Below are positions 9,196-16,458 of a stretch of DNA of 64,000 nt, piece after piece. The stretch comes from Argonema galeatum A003/A1 (lineage in GTDB: Bacteria; Cyanobacteriota; Cyanobacteriia; Cyanobacteriales; Aerosakkonemataceae). The stretch lies in the NCBI RefSeq assembly GCF_023333595.1, contig NZ_JAIQZM010000007.1, positions 1 through 64,000 of the forward strand, written 5' to 3'. The position numbers and the translations under genes were made by a program. Below the pieces are notes generated by a model, which saw only the letters and a list, made by a program, of their open reading frames with translations, was not told the origin of the DNA and ran no database searches. The stretch's first letter is position 1; each line of letters starts with the position of its first letter.

Positions 9196-9294
9196 GTCTT
9201 GAGTAAATATTCTGAATTCAAAACTCAACACCAAAACTCATAACTATTTCCTATGACCAAAAAGGGGCTAGAAAAGTCACTCATTCAAAAGTCA

Positions 9295-9358
9295 GTAGGG
9301 GCGGGTTTTGTAAAATATTCTGTTGGTAATAAGATGTGTGGGCTAAACCCGCCCGTAC
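9295..9358. repeat. Palindromic element, family D
   Basis: 64 bp bounded by GTAGGGGCGGGTTT and the complementary AAACCCGCCCGTAC. A related copy lies at 16318-16382. It has no coding capacity and is MITE-like in form. Confidence 0.75.
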
Positions 9359-9400
9359 AAAAGTCAAGAAGGGATTGGGGAAAAATCATCCAAAATTGAA

Positions 9401-9492
9401 TAGACATCTCCAGAAATTAAAGGTGCTAACCCTTGAACCCTTGTAGAGACGTTGCATGCAACGTCTCTACATTCTTTGAAAGGAGATGTCTA
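9401..9492. repeat. Palindromic MITE-like element, family A, copy 1
   Basis: 92 bp with inverted ends TAGACATCTCC / GGAGATGTCTA and an internal palindrome GTAGAGACGTTGCATGCAACG...CTCTAC. Copies lie at 36037-36128 and 46311-46401, with a compound relative at 56310-56461. Its right-hand TA/TAG end forms the stop codon of the methyltransferase gene on the reverse strand. Confidence 0.9.
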
Positions 9493-10269
9493 ATGAAGTT
9501 GTCGTTGTGCTTCGTACAAGATCAAAGCAGCTGCGATCGCTACATTCAATGATTCTACCCCTGGACTAAGGGGTATTTTCACTTGCTTGTCTGCCAACGC
9601 TACTAAATCTGGGGATAGTCCAGCGCCTTCGTTGCCTAGCAGAATCAAGGTTGGCAGGCGCAAGTCCAGTTCCCAGTAGGTCAAGTTGGTGTTGGGGATG
9701 GTGGCTACAACTTGCATCCCACGGGCTTGAGATTCTCGCACGAAAGATTTTAAATCCGAACTGACTGCCATTGGGAGGCGGAACCACTGCCCTGCTGAAG
9801 CTCTGAGTACTTTTGGGTGATCTAAATCTACACTATCTTCACTTACCCACAATCCGGCGGCACTGGCGGCGGCGGCGGTGCGGATCGTCGTACCGAGGTT
9901 GCCGGGGTCTTGGATTGTTTCTAAGGCCAACAGCACACCGGGGCCTGACAGGGGTGGTGTTTGGGTAAGAGACCTTGGTGCTAGAGCTACTACTCCATCG
10001 GGTTGAACTGTGGTAGCTAGAGCCTTTAACACTTCTGCACTTACCAGTTCCATCCGTTCGCAGCGTTTGCTTGCTTCTTGCCAAAGTTCTGGATAACGTT
10101 CCTGCCAAGCTGGCGTAAAACAGACCGTCCGCAGGGGATAATCTACAGCACAGGCTTCTGTCAGCAGGTGAGTTCCTTCCAACAGAAACATCTGCTGCTC
10201 TTTCCGCTCCTTCGCTTGATGCAGTTTGCGGATTTGCTTTACCAGTGGATTTTGAAGACTGGTCAACAT
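9490..10269 (-). CDS. SpoU/TrmH-family RNA methyltransferase
   Basis: 259 residues. An S-adenosylmethionine-dependent 2'-O-ribose methyltransferase of the SPOUT superfamily, acting on rRNA or tRNA. An N-terminal substrate-binding part (LTSLQNPLVKQIRKLHQAKERKEQQMF) is followed by the three knot motifs: LALETIQDPGNLGTTIRTA, LILLGNEGAGL and IPLSPGVESLNVAIAAAL. This resembles the rRNA methyltransferases annotated RlmB/TsnR-like; the exact target base cannot be told. The stop codon TAG is provided by the end of a family-A element, so the natural C-terminus may have been altered by a residue or two. Confidence 0.9.
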   Translation of the reverse strand: MLTSLQNPLVKQIRKLHQAKERKEQQMFLLEGTHLLTEACAVDYPLRTVCFTPAWQERYPELWQEASKRCERMELVSAEVLKALATTVQPDGVVALAPRSLTQTPPLSGPGVLLALETIQDPGNLGTTIRTAAAASAAGLWVSEDSVDLDHPKVLRASAGQWFRLPMAVSSDLKSFVRESQARGMQVVATIPNTNLTYWELDLRLPTLILLGNEGAGLSPDLVALADKQVKIPLSPGVESLNVAIAAALILYEAQRQLH

Positions 10270-10390
10270 TTAGGGACTAGGGGCTAGGGACTAGGGAATA
10301 GGGGCTAGGGGCAAAAGTCAAAAGAAAGAAAATTCTCCCTCTTCGCTCTTCCCTCTTCCCCTAGCCTCTAGCCCCTAACCCCTAGCCCCT
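10270..10390. repeat. STRR block (GGGGCTA / CCCTCTT units)
   Basis: TAGGGACTAGGGGCTAGGG repeats are followed by complementary CCCTCTTCC and CCTAGCCCC repeats, again a purine arm and a pyrimidine arm that could pair. It lies between the methyltransferase start and tRNA-Leu. Confidence 0.85.
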
Positions 10391-10399
10391 TCATTGGTA

Positions 10400-10481
10400 T
10401 GCGGAACCCGGGACTTGAACCCGGAAGGCTTGCACCACATGAACCTGAATCATGCGCGTCTACCAATTCCGCCAGTTCCGC
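10400..10481 (-). tRNA. tRNA-Leu (anticodon CAG)
   Basis: Reverse-strand cloverleaf: acceptor GCGGAAC pairs with GTTCCGC (discriminator A), D arm GCGGAATTGGTAGACGC, anticodon stem CATGA/TCATG around loop TTCAGGT (CAG), a long class II variable arm, and T arm CCGGGTTCAAGTCCCGG. CCA is not encoded. It reads CUG codons. Confidence 0.95.
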
Positions 10482-10672
10482 TTGTTTTTTATTTATCTCG
10501 CGATTTATCATTATGTTGCAAGTGGTTGGGTTTGTCAACTACCAAAAACGGGAGCGCAAGAAATCGGACGCGAAAATGACTTTAGATTATGGACAACTGG
10601 AATGTTTCCTGTAGAATCTAAACAAAATTTGAAGAAGATGTACAAACGTAAATTGATTCGGAGGACAGGACA

Positions 10673-12046
10673 ATTATTCCTACTATCGGTTTAACAGAGA
10701 GCCATGCTTCGCCCGAAGCAGATAAATCCGTTCTAGAAATATGGGGTCGCTCCACCCTTAGCGGTCACGTCAAAATTAGCGGAGCGAAGAACTCAGCGCT
10801 GGCGATCATGGCTGGTGCCTTGCTTTGCCCGGAAGATTGCCGTCTGCGTAACGTGCCCTCCTTGGCGGATGTGGGGCGGATGGGCCAGATTCTGTCAGCT
10901 TTGGGCCTTAAATTAGAGAAAAATGGCGATATTTTAGACATTGATGCCCGGAACATCAGACAATCTCAAGCCCCCTACGAGTTGGTCAGCCAGTTACGAG
11001 CCAGTTTCTTTGTGATCGGGCCTATGCTGGCGCGTCTGGGGGTGGCTAAGGTACCGCTCCCTGGCGGTTGTGCGATCGGAGCTAGACCCGTGGATCTGCA
11101 CGTCCGGGGTTTGCAAGCGATGGGGGCTGATGTTCAGATTGAGCATGGGGTAGTTCATGCTTATGTCAGCGGTAGCAATCCTCGGCTAAAAGGTGCCAAC
11201 ATCTACCTGGACTACCCCAGCGTGGGTGCCACGGAAACCTTGATGATGGCAGCAACCTTGGCGGATGGCGAAACCATCATTGAGAACGCCGCACAAGAGC
11301 CGGAGGTTGCCGATCTGGCTAATTTCTGTCAGGCGATGGGGGCGCGGATTCGGGGTGCTGGGACAAATACCATCATCATCGATGGGGTGAAGAGGTTGCA
11401 TTCTGTGGATTACAACATTATTCCCGATCGCATTGAGGCTGGTACTTTTTTGGTAGCAGGGGCGATTACGCACTCGGAATTGAGTGTATCGCCGATCGTG
11501 CCAGACCATCTCACGGCGGTAATCTCCAAGCTCAGGGCAATTGGGGCTAAAGTAATTACCGAATCTCCTAATTGCCTGCGGATTATTGGTGCCGAAAGGC
11601 ACATAGCAACGGATATCGAAACTTTACCCTATCCCGGTTTTCCAACAGATATGCAGGCGCAGTTCATGGCCTTGCTGACTTTGAGCGAGGGGGACAGCGT
11701 GATTACGGAAACGGTGTTCGAGAATCGTTTGCGCCACGTAGCGGAGTTGAATCGGATGGGGGCAGATATTCGGATCAAGGGCAATCATGCGATCGTCCGA
11801 GGCGTGCAGATGTTATCTGGGGCTCCAGTGGTGGCGACCGATTTACGGGCTTCTGCGGCTTTGGTGCTAGCAGGATTGGCCGCTGAGGGAAAAACTACCA
11901 TCAAGCCATTACAGCACCTCGACCGGGGCTACGAAAACCTGGTTGCCAAGTTGCAAAAGGTGGGGGCCCGATTGCAGCGGTTAGAGGCGGAGGGAGAAAC
12001 TGAGGGCGACTCAGCTACTCTCAATCCGGCAAATGTGGCTGGATAA
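10673..12046 (+). CDS. murA: UDP-N-acetylglucosamine 1-carboxyvinyltransferase, probably started at ATT
   Basis: MurA transfers enolpyruvate from PEP to UDP-GlcNAc, the first committed step of peptidoglycan synthesis, in the cytoplasm. Seen: the UDP-GlcNAc-binding [11 protein letters not shown], the active-site Cys in [13 protein letters not shown], and the C-terminal [22 protein letters not shown]. The first in-frame ATG (10808) lies after the essential KISGAKNS segment, so it cannot be the start. Going upstream the frame stays open to a TAA at 10655 and contains no ATG, GTG or TTG. A strong GGAGG (10660-10664) stands 8 nt before an ATT at 10673, giving 457 residues, near the family length. 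An ATT start is therefore the best reading; a sequencing error is the alternative. Confidence 0.9.
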   Translation: MIPTIGLTESHASPEADKSVLEIWGRSTLSGHVKISGAKNSALAIMAGALLCPEDCRLRNVPSLADVGRMGQILSALGLKLEKNGDILDIDARNIRQSQAPYELVSQLRASFFVIGPMLARLGVAKVPLPGGCAIGARPVDLHVRGLQAMGADVQIEHGVVHAYVSGSNPRLKGANIYLDYPSVGATETLMMAATLADGETIIENAAQEPEVADLANFCQAMGARIRGAGTNTIIIDGVKRLHSVDYNIIPDRIEAGTFLVAGAITHSELSVSPIVPDHLTAVISKLRAIGAKVITESPNCLRIIGAERHIATDIETLPYPGFPTDMQAQFMALLTLSEGDSVITETVFENRLRHVAELNRMGADIRIKGNHAIVRGVQMLSGAPVVATDLRASAALVLAGLAAEGKTTIKPLQHLDRGYENLVAKLQKVGARLQRLEAEGETEGDSATLNPANVAG

Positions 12047-12067
12047 AAGGGTTGGCAACTGTTGTAT

Positions 12068-12093
12068 GAATTTCTAGATTTCTCTAGAAATTC
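12068..12093 (+). terminator. Hairpin after murA
   Basis: Perfect 11-bp stem GAATTTCTAGA / TCTAGAAATTC with a TTTC loop, 22 nt after the murA stop. It lacks a clean T-run, so it is a terminator or mRNA 3'-end candidate only. Confidence 0.5.
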
Positions 12094-12212
12094 ATTACAG
12101 ATTTCTGTAGATTTTTACAAGCGGTGCATTTTCAGTCTCAAATCAGTAAAGAGCGACTAAGATCCTTGATAGAGGGCTAACCCACTTTGCAACTTTCTGG
12201 CAATTTCGCTGT

Positions 12213-13091
12213 ATGTTCTCCTCAAAAACACAGTTAATCGGTCTGAAGGCAGACCAATTTCGTCATCCCCTGGACTTAGAAGCAACCAAGGCACTCAAGC
12301 AGTTGCCTGGTTTTGACCTAATGGTGCGGAATCTGCTTGGGCCCTTGGCCGAACAGTTTTTTTACTTAGAAAATATTGCGGCTAGCGTTTTGGTGGGGGA
12401 GAAGCAATTGCCCCACTTGCACCAGATGCTGCTAGAAGCTTGTCGGGTGTTAGATTTGGAACCCCCCCAGATGTATGTGCGGCAGCATCCGATGCCGAAT
12501 GCTTACACTTTTGCGATGCGGGGGAAGCAGCCTTTTGTGGTGCTGCATACTTCTCTGATTGAGTTGCTGACGCCGGAGGAGATTCAGGCGGTGATTGCCC
12601 ATGAGTTGGGGCATCTGAAGTGCGAACACGGGGTTTATCTGACGATCGCAAATATCATCATTCTGGCAGCGGGTCAATTACCTTCTTGGGGTGGTTTGAT
12701 TGCCCAATCGCTACAGGGACAAATGTTGCAGTGGGTAAGATGTGCTGAGTTTACTTGCGATCGCGCGGCGCTGCTGGCCATCCAAGATTCTAGAGTGGTG
12801 AGTTCGCTGCTGATGAAGTTGGCTGGTGGTTCGCCGACTTTGGCACCTCAACTGAACCTGGATGCGTTTCTAGGCCAGGCACGGGCTTATGATGATATTA
12901 GTAGCAGCCAATTGGGGGAAATGCTCAAGGAGGCGCAGACGGCAACTCTGACTCATCCTGTGCCGGTACTGCGGGCTAGAGAGATCGATCGCTGGGCTAG
13001 CAGCAAAGATTATCAAAACCTCTTGCAAAATAGTGGGAAGCAAGGTTATGATAGTAAAGCTTCACCCAAGGGCGGGTGGCGGAATTGGTAG
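12213..13091 (+). CDS. M48-family metalloprotease
   Basis: 292 residues. The zinc-site HELGH stands near residue 130 in VIAHELGHLKCEHG, followed by a hydrophobic stretch (YLTIANIIILAAGQLPSWGGL) and the third-ligand region AEFTCDRAALLA. This matches the HtpX/Oma1-like M48 peptidases common in cyanobacteria, which act in membrane protein quality control. No substrate can be assigned. The last 7 codons and the stop overlap the following tRNA-Leu by 22 nt on the same strand; the stop TAG is the GGTAG of the tRNA D loop. The C-terminus (SPKGGWRNW) is therefore tRNA-encoded and probably not ancestral. Confidence 0.9.
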   Translation: MFSSKTQLIGLKADQFRHPLDLEATKALKQLPGFDLMVRNLLGPLAEQFFYLENIAASVLVGEKQLPHLHQMLLEACRVLDLEPPQMYVRQHPMPNAYTFAMRGKQPFVVLHTSLIELLTPEEIQAVIAHELGHLKCEHGVYLTIANIIILAAGQLPSWGGLIAQSLQGQMLQWVRCAEFTCDRAALLAIQDSRVVSSLLMKLAGGSPTLAPQLNLDAFLGQARAYDDISSSQLGEMLKEAQTATLTHPVPVLRAREIDRWASSKDYQNLLQNSGKQGYDSKASPKGGWRNW

Positions 13092-13153
13092 ACGCACTAC
13101 ACTCAAAATGTAGCGGCCTTACGGTCATGAGAGTTCGATTCTCTCCCCGCCCA
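13070..13153 (+). tRNA. tRNA-Leu (anticodon CAA)
   Basis: Acceptor GGGCGGG pairs with CCCGCCC plus discriminator A. The D arm is GCGGAATTGGTAGACGC, the anticodon stem CTACA/TGTAG surrounds loop CTCAAAA (CAA), a class II variable arm GCGGCCTTACGGTC follows, and the T arm is GAGAGTTCGATTCTCTC. CCA is not encoded. It reads UUG. Its 5' end overlaps the M48 protease frame. Confidence 0.95.
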
Positions 13154-13257
13154 CTCTTCAAAAAGTCAAAAGTCAAAAGTCAAAAAAAATAGGACTTATT
13201 TGGGTATGGGCTGACTATTTTGAAATTATTATGCTAATGTTCCTGATGAACATTTTT

Positions 13258-13317
13258 GTAGGGACACGGCATAATTAAAATTTCGGTCATACCAAAATTT
13301 TAATTATGCCGTGTCCA
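13258..13317. repeat. Palindromic element, family C
   Basis: GTAGGGACACGGCATAATTA ... TAATTATGCCGTGTCC, an inverted-repeat element of 60 bp containing TTTCGGTCATACCAAAAT. Related copies occur at 43689-43750, 43771-43831, 51628-51690 and 51704-51766. It lies just after the 3' end of dndE. Confidence 0.8.
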
Positions 13318-13347
13318 AATCAGCGTATTTGACTTCAAAGAACCGAC

Positions 13348-13758
13348 TTATTTGGCTATGGGTTGATTATTTTGAGATGGGAGTGCGATCGTAATTAACT
13401 CTTCTATCTTTTTAATATTCGGGTCGCCTGCTAAGTAACCGATGCCTCGATGGAGGTGGAGGCGAAATTGGTTGGCGAGGATTTCTTTGTCGCATCCCAA
13501 ACCGTCGTTGTGGCAGCGTTGCTTGAGGGCTAGTAATAGTATATCAGACATTTCGCCACCGAAGACGCGCCATGACATTTCGACGTTGCTGTCGGCGGGG
13601 ATGGGTACGGGGGAAGGGATGGATGGTTCGGCGAGGGAACGACAAAAGGCCCAGCGACATAGGATGTTCCACTGGTCGATTTTGGTGAAGCGTCTGAGTT
13701 TGAGGAGTTGGTCTTTTGCTGTTTGGGAGAGTAGAATTCGGTTGGTTGGTGGTTCCAT
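13348..13758 (-). CDS. dndE: DNA sulphur modification protein DndE
   Basis: 136 residues. DndE is a core subunit of the Dnd phosphorothioation machinery; the family binds nicked DNA and works with DndC and DndD. Seen: the family core LSQTAKDQLLKLRRFT, NILCRWAFCRSLAEPSIP, IPADSNVEMSWRVFGG and FRLHLHRGIGYLAGD, all collinear with known DndE, which are usually 110-130 residues. It is the last gene of a dndC-dndD-(GxxExxY)-dndE series on the reverse strand. The 78-bp gap to the GxxExxY gene is filled by ACAGATGAACACAGATG repeats, so translation is probably not coupled. Confidence 0.9.
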   Translation of the reverse strand: MEPPTNRILLSQTAKDQLLKLRRFTKIDQWNILCRWAFCRSLAEPSIPSPVPIPADSNVEMSWRVFGGEMSDILLLALKQRCHNDGLGCDKEILANQFRLHLHRGIGYLAGDPNIKKIEELITIALPSQNNQPIAK

Positions 13759-13770
13759 AGGTTTTTTTTA

Positions 13771-13836
13771 CCACAGATGAAGAGGGATGAACACAGATGA
13801 ACACAGATGGGATGATGATTTGTGTTCATCTGTGGG
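13771..13836. repeat. CACAGATGAACACAGATG-type repeat cluster
   Basis: Tandem copies of GATGAACACA and a complementary TTCATCTGTG unit at the end can form a hairpin. The same family occurs at 14203-14247 and near 2.16 and 51.87 kb. Confidence 0.75.
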
Positions 13837-14226
13837 TTAAAGGTTTCCGGCGATACGTTTGATTTCGACTTTGGGGTTGCCGAAGTTAATGAGTAGGCAG
13901 AGGGGTAGGTTGGTAGCTTTGATGTAGTTTAGGCATTGAGCTTGATCTTTTTCGGTCATAGTTCTGATTGCTTTGAGTTCTACTAGCACACACTGTTCTA
14001 CCAGCAAATCAGCTGCGAACTCTCCTACGACAATCCCATCATAATAAACTTTTATTGGGTACTGCGGGTGAACTCGCAACCCTGCTTTACGTAATTCATG
14101 TACCAAAGCATTTTCATAAACTTTCTCCAAGAAACCGCATCCCAAGGTATTCGACACTGTGAACGCACAACCTATAATCTTCTCCGTAATCCGATTCAAT
14201 TCCCATCTGTGTTCATCTGTGTTCAT
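13837..14226 (-). CDS. GxxExxY protein (PD-(D/E)XK nuclease-like)
   Basis: 129 residues. It carries the name motif in GFLEKVYENAL, then the nuclease-fold core: VGEFAADLLVEQCVLVELKAI, i.e. an acidic residue followed by E-x-K on adjacent strands, as in PD-(D/E)XK enzymes. GxxExxY proteins are widespread, small, and of unconfirmed role. The first residues, MNTDEHRW, are encoded by the ACAGATGAACACAGATG repeat that precedes the gene, so the repeat supplies the start codon; family members begin nearer NRITEKIIGCA. It sits inside the dnd operon between dndD and dndE in the same orientation, so it is probably co-transcribed, either as a passenger or as an accessory nuclease. Confidence 0.8.
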   Translation of the reverse strand: MNTDEHRWELNRITEKIIGCAFTVSNTLGCGFLEKVYENALVHELRKAGLRVHPQYPIKVYYDGIVVGEFAADLLVEQCVLVELKAIRTMTEKDQAQCLNYIKATNLPLCLLINFGNPKVEIKRIAGNL

Positions 14227-14247
14227 CTGTCTTCATCTGTGGTAAAA
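14203..14247. repeat. TTCATCTGTGTTCATCTG repeats at the start of the GxxExxY gene
   Basis: Four near-copies of the TTCATCTGTG unit, ending in GGTAAAAA. They overlap the first codons of the GxxExxY gene and fill the gap to dndD. Confidence 0.8.
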
Positions 14248-14259
14248 AACTATCCTATG

Positions 14260-16242
14260 CTACCAAAAGTAACCCTCTTCCACAATAGTCTGGCGCTGTT
14301 CAGGATCGTATTTTAGCAGATATTCTCGTGCGATCGCATCCAGTTCTCTCAGCTTTTCTACTTCATTTTTCCCAATTTCCGTATCGGTTGAAAGTAGGAT
14401 GACTTGGTGACTTGCTGAGGGGAAATATTTCTCTACTAAATTACCTCTATGAGAGGAATCAAGTCGTCCTAAAGGTGTGTCGATCGCGACTGGTAGTTGT
14501 CGTCCCGAAACTCTCGCTAATCCCCACAATAAAGCGATAGCTAATAGTTGTTTTTCTCCAGCAGATAAGCGATGTTTGGGTACTGGTTTTCCTTCGGGAT
14601 CGTATAGAGAAAGGCTATAGTTATTGGCATCGATGACGACGCGATGGACTAAGTTTGATTTATGCAGGAGATACCGGAAGCATTCGGTTACTTGTATTTC
14701 TAGTTTGTTCAGTTTTTTGAGAGTTAATTTTTCGCGGAATAGTTGGAGAGTTTTTTGGACTTTAGCGACGGAGGTAATGATGTGGTGGGTATTTTTGCGG
14801 TTCATGAATTCTTCGCCGTAGGCGGCGAGGTCTTTTTTGATTTGCGCGATCGCATTTTCGAGTTCCAGCTTTTTGCGATCGGCTATTTCCGCCGCGACTT
14901 TTATTTTAATTTCTTCATCTTTTGCTTCATTGACAGCATCTAGTAAACGCTGATAAATTTCGGGCGCAGCGGCAGAAGCTAACTGTCTTTCGGTCGAGTC
15001 AATTTCCGACTCGAATTCAGTCAGATATTGCAGTTGGTTTTCAGCTTGATTAATTTCCAAAGGAAGTTGGTGATGTAGCAGAAGGCTAAGATTTTTTAGA
15101 GTTTCTGCATCAACGCCTAATCTGAATTCTTCTGGTTTGCCAATATCTTCGGCTAGAGTCTGATTTTCAACGTCTAGAAATGTTTTAATTTGCTTTATTT
15201 TTTGGGCAGTTAATTGTAGCTGATGCAGGCGATCGAGTAAACGGCGATCGCGTTCTTTTATCAAGTTTTGCGCTGCTTGTGCCTGTTGCCAACGAGATTC
15301 CTTTTCGCCTTGAATTTCCGCTTCGATGAGGAGAGGTTGAATCAAGGCTAAAGATAACGTACCTGCCGCTAATTCGCAAAGAGATTGACGCTGTTTCTGG
15401 GCTTTTTCTTTAGCCTCTTCCAGTTGTTGATCAAGCTGACTTTTTTCTCCGGCAATTTTACCGCCTTCAGAGAGGAATTTATGATCGGCTTGCTGACGAT
15501 TCTTTTTAGCAATATGTGACTGATTGGTGAGATTATGTATTTCCTGAATAACCGCCTCTTTTTCATCATTATATTTATTGAGTTTGCGTTCAATTTCATC
15601 TAAATCAGCAAGTTCTTTCGCGCCAGCAAGTTGTTTGCGTTTGCGACTAACGAGAACATCTAAATCCACCGATAGACGGTCAACCAGTTCTAATCCCAAG
15701 AGAGATTTAATTGCCTCCACTACCAGAGGCGGCGGAGTGTCTAGGTCGGCCAATTCTCTGACTTGTTCGCCGTCAAAAAGAAATAAATTAGAGATACCTA
15801 AAGGCAACAAATTTTCGATGTATTCATCCCAAGTTTGGGCTAATGCCGTATCGGGCCACTCTCCATCAAGAATGCCTAAATGGTCTTTCCCATCTTTGGG
15901 ATTAGCTGTCCAATAACGAACTATTCGTAATTTGATGACTTGGTTATATTCAATATGTTCAAAAAACAGTTCAATGCGGGTTTTTTCCGTGGGTGGCGTA
16001 TGGCGATTCACACATTGAGTGAGAAAATCGCTATAGCCTAAATTGCCACGAGTAGAACATTGGGCGCGTTGTCCGTAAAGCGCAAGTCGAATAGCATCCA
16101 TGAGGGTAGTTTTGCCACCCCCATTCATACCGCCAAACAGGATGATGGGGGCAGATTTTTCATTTTCTTCTGGAGATAGATTGATAACTTGTCGTCCTGC
16201 GTAGGGGCCAAAATTTTGCAGGACAAGTTCGATAAATTTCAC
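14260..16242 (-). CDS. dndD: DNA sulphur modification protein DndD (SMC-like ATPase)
   Basis: 660 residues from a GTG start at 16242. DndD is the ATPase of the phosphorothioation complex. Seen: N-terminal LVLQNFGPYAGRQ and Walker A GGMNGGGKTT (about residue 37), the LFLFDGEQVRELAD segment typical of DndD, a long central coiled coil (about residues 200-500), the ABC signature LSAGEKQLL (about 560) and Walker B with D-loop LPVAIDTPLGRLD (about 583). Length agrees with DndD of other bacteria. It follows dndC across a 216-bp gap that contains a family-D element and a hairpin. The upstream AAATTGGCAAACC is a weak ribosome site. Confidence 0.93.
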   Translation of the reverse strand: MKFIELVLQNFGPYAGRQVINLSPEENEKSAPIILFGGMNGGGKTTLMDAIRLALYGQRAQCSTRGNLGYSDFLTQCVNRHTPPTEKTRIELFFEHIEYNQVIKLRIVRYWTANPKDGKDHLGILDGEWPDTALAQTWDEYIENLLPLGISNLFLFDGEQVRELADLDTPPPLVVEAIKSLLGLELVDRLSVDLDVLVSRKRKQLAGAKELADLDEIERKLNKYNDEKEAVIQEIHNLTNQSHIAKKNRQQADHKFLSEGGKIAGEKSQLDQQLEEAKEKAQKQRQSLCELAAGTLSLALIQPLLIEAEIQGEKESRWQQAQAAQNLIKERDRRLLDRLHQLQLTAQKIKQIKTFLDVENQTLAEDIGKPEEFRLGVDAETLKNLSLLLHHQLPLEINQAENQLQYLTEFESEIDSTERQLASAAAPEIYQRLLDAVNEAKDEEIKIKVAAEIADRKKLELENAIAQIKKDLAAYGEEFMNRKNTHHIITSVAKVQKTLQLFREKLTLKKLNKLEIQVTECFRYLLHKSNLVHRVVIDANNYSLSLYDPEGKPVPKHRLSAGEKQLLAIALLWGLARVSGRQLPVAIDTPLGRLDSSHRGNLVEKYFPSASHQVILLSTDTEIGKNEVEKLRELDAIAREYLLKYDPEQRQTIVEEGYFW

Positions 16243-16317
16243 GGTTTGCCAATTTGTAAATGCTTATTATATTTTACCATTAGCCATCAGAAACAGGACT
16301 TATATCAAGTCTGATTG

Positions 16318-16382
16318 TAGGGGCGGGTTTTGCCGAGAGGTTGTTTGTTCGACAGAAGGGTTATCTGCCAAACCCGCCCCTA
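16318..16382. repeat. Palindromic element, family D, inside the dndC-dndD gap
   Basis: GTAGGGGCGGGTTTTG ... CAAACCCGCCCCTAC, 65 bp, with non-palindromic centre. It matches the element at 9295-9358. Confidence 0.8.
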
Positions 16383-16418
16383 CCATACAATACTGATGCA
16401 ACTGGCACATTAAACAAA

Positions 16419-16452
16419 GGTATGTTGTTGCGCTTTAGCTCAACAACATACC
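16419..16452. terminator. Hairpin between dndC and dndD
   Basis: GGTATGTTGTTG / CAACAACATACC, a perfect 12-bp stem with a 10-nt loop, 6 bp past the dndC stop. Either a partial terminator/processing site after dndC or a mobile palindrome; a related GTTGTTG palindrome lies at 51990-52047. Confidence 0.55.
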
Positions 16453-16458
16453 CAAAAA

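Noticed and set aside
10394..10694. Open frames over the tRNA-Leu(CAG) region
   Set aside because: They read through the tRNA and non-coding sequence; the cloverleaf on the reverse strand explains the region.
10808..12046. murA beginning at the first ATG (10808)
   Set aside because: This start would remove the conserved [11 protein letters not shown] segment needed for UDP-GlcNAc binding.
14624..15916. Forward-strand frames across dndD
   Set aside because: They are antisense to a gene with complete ATPase motifs.
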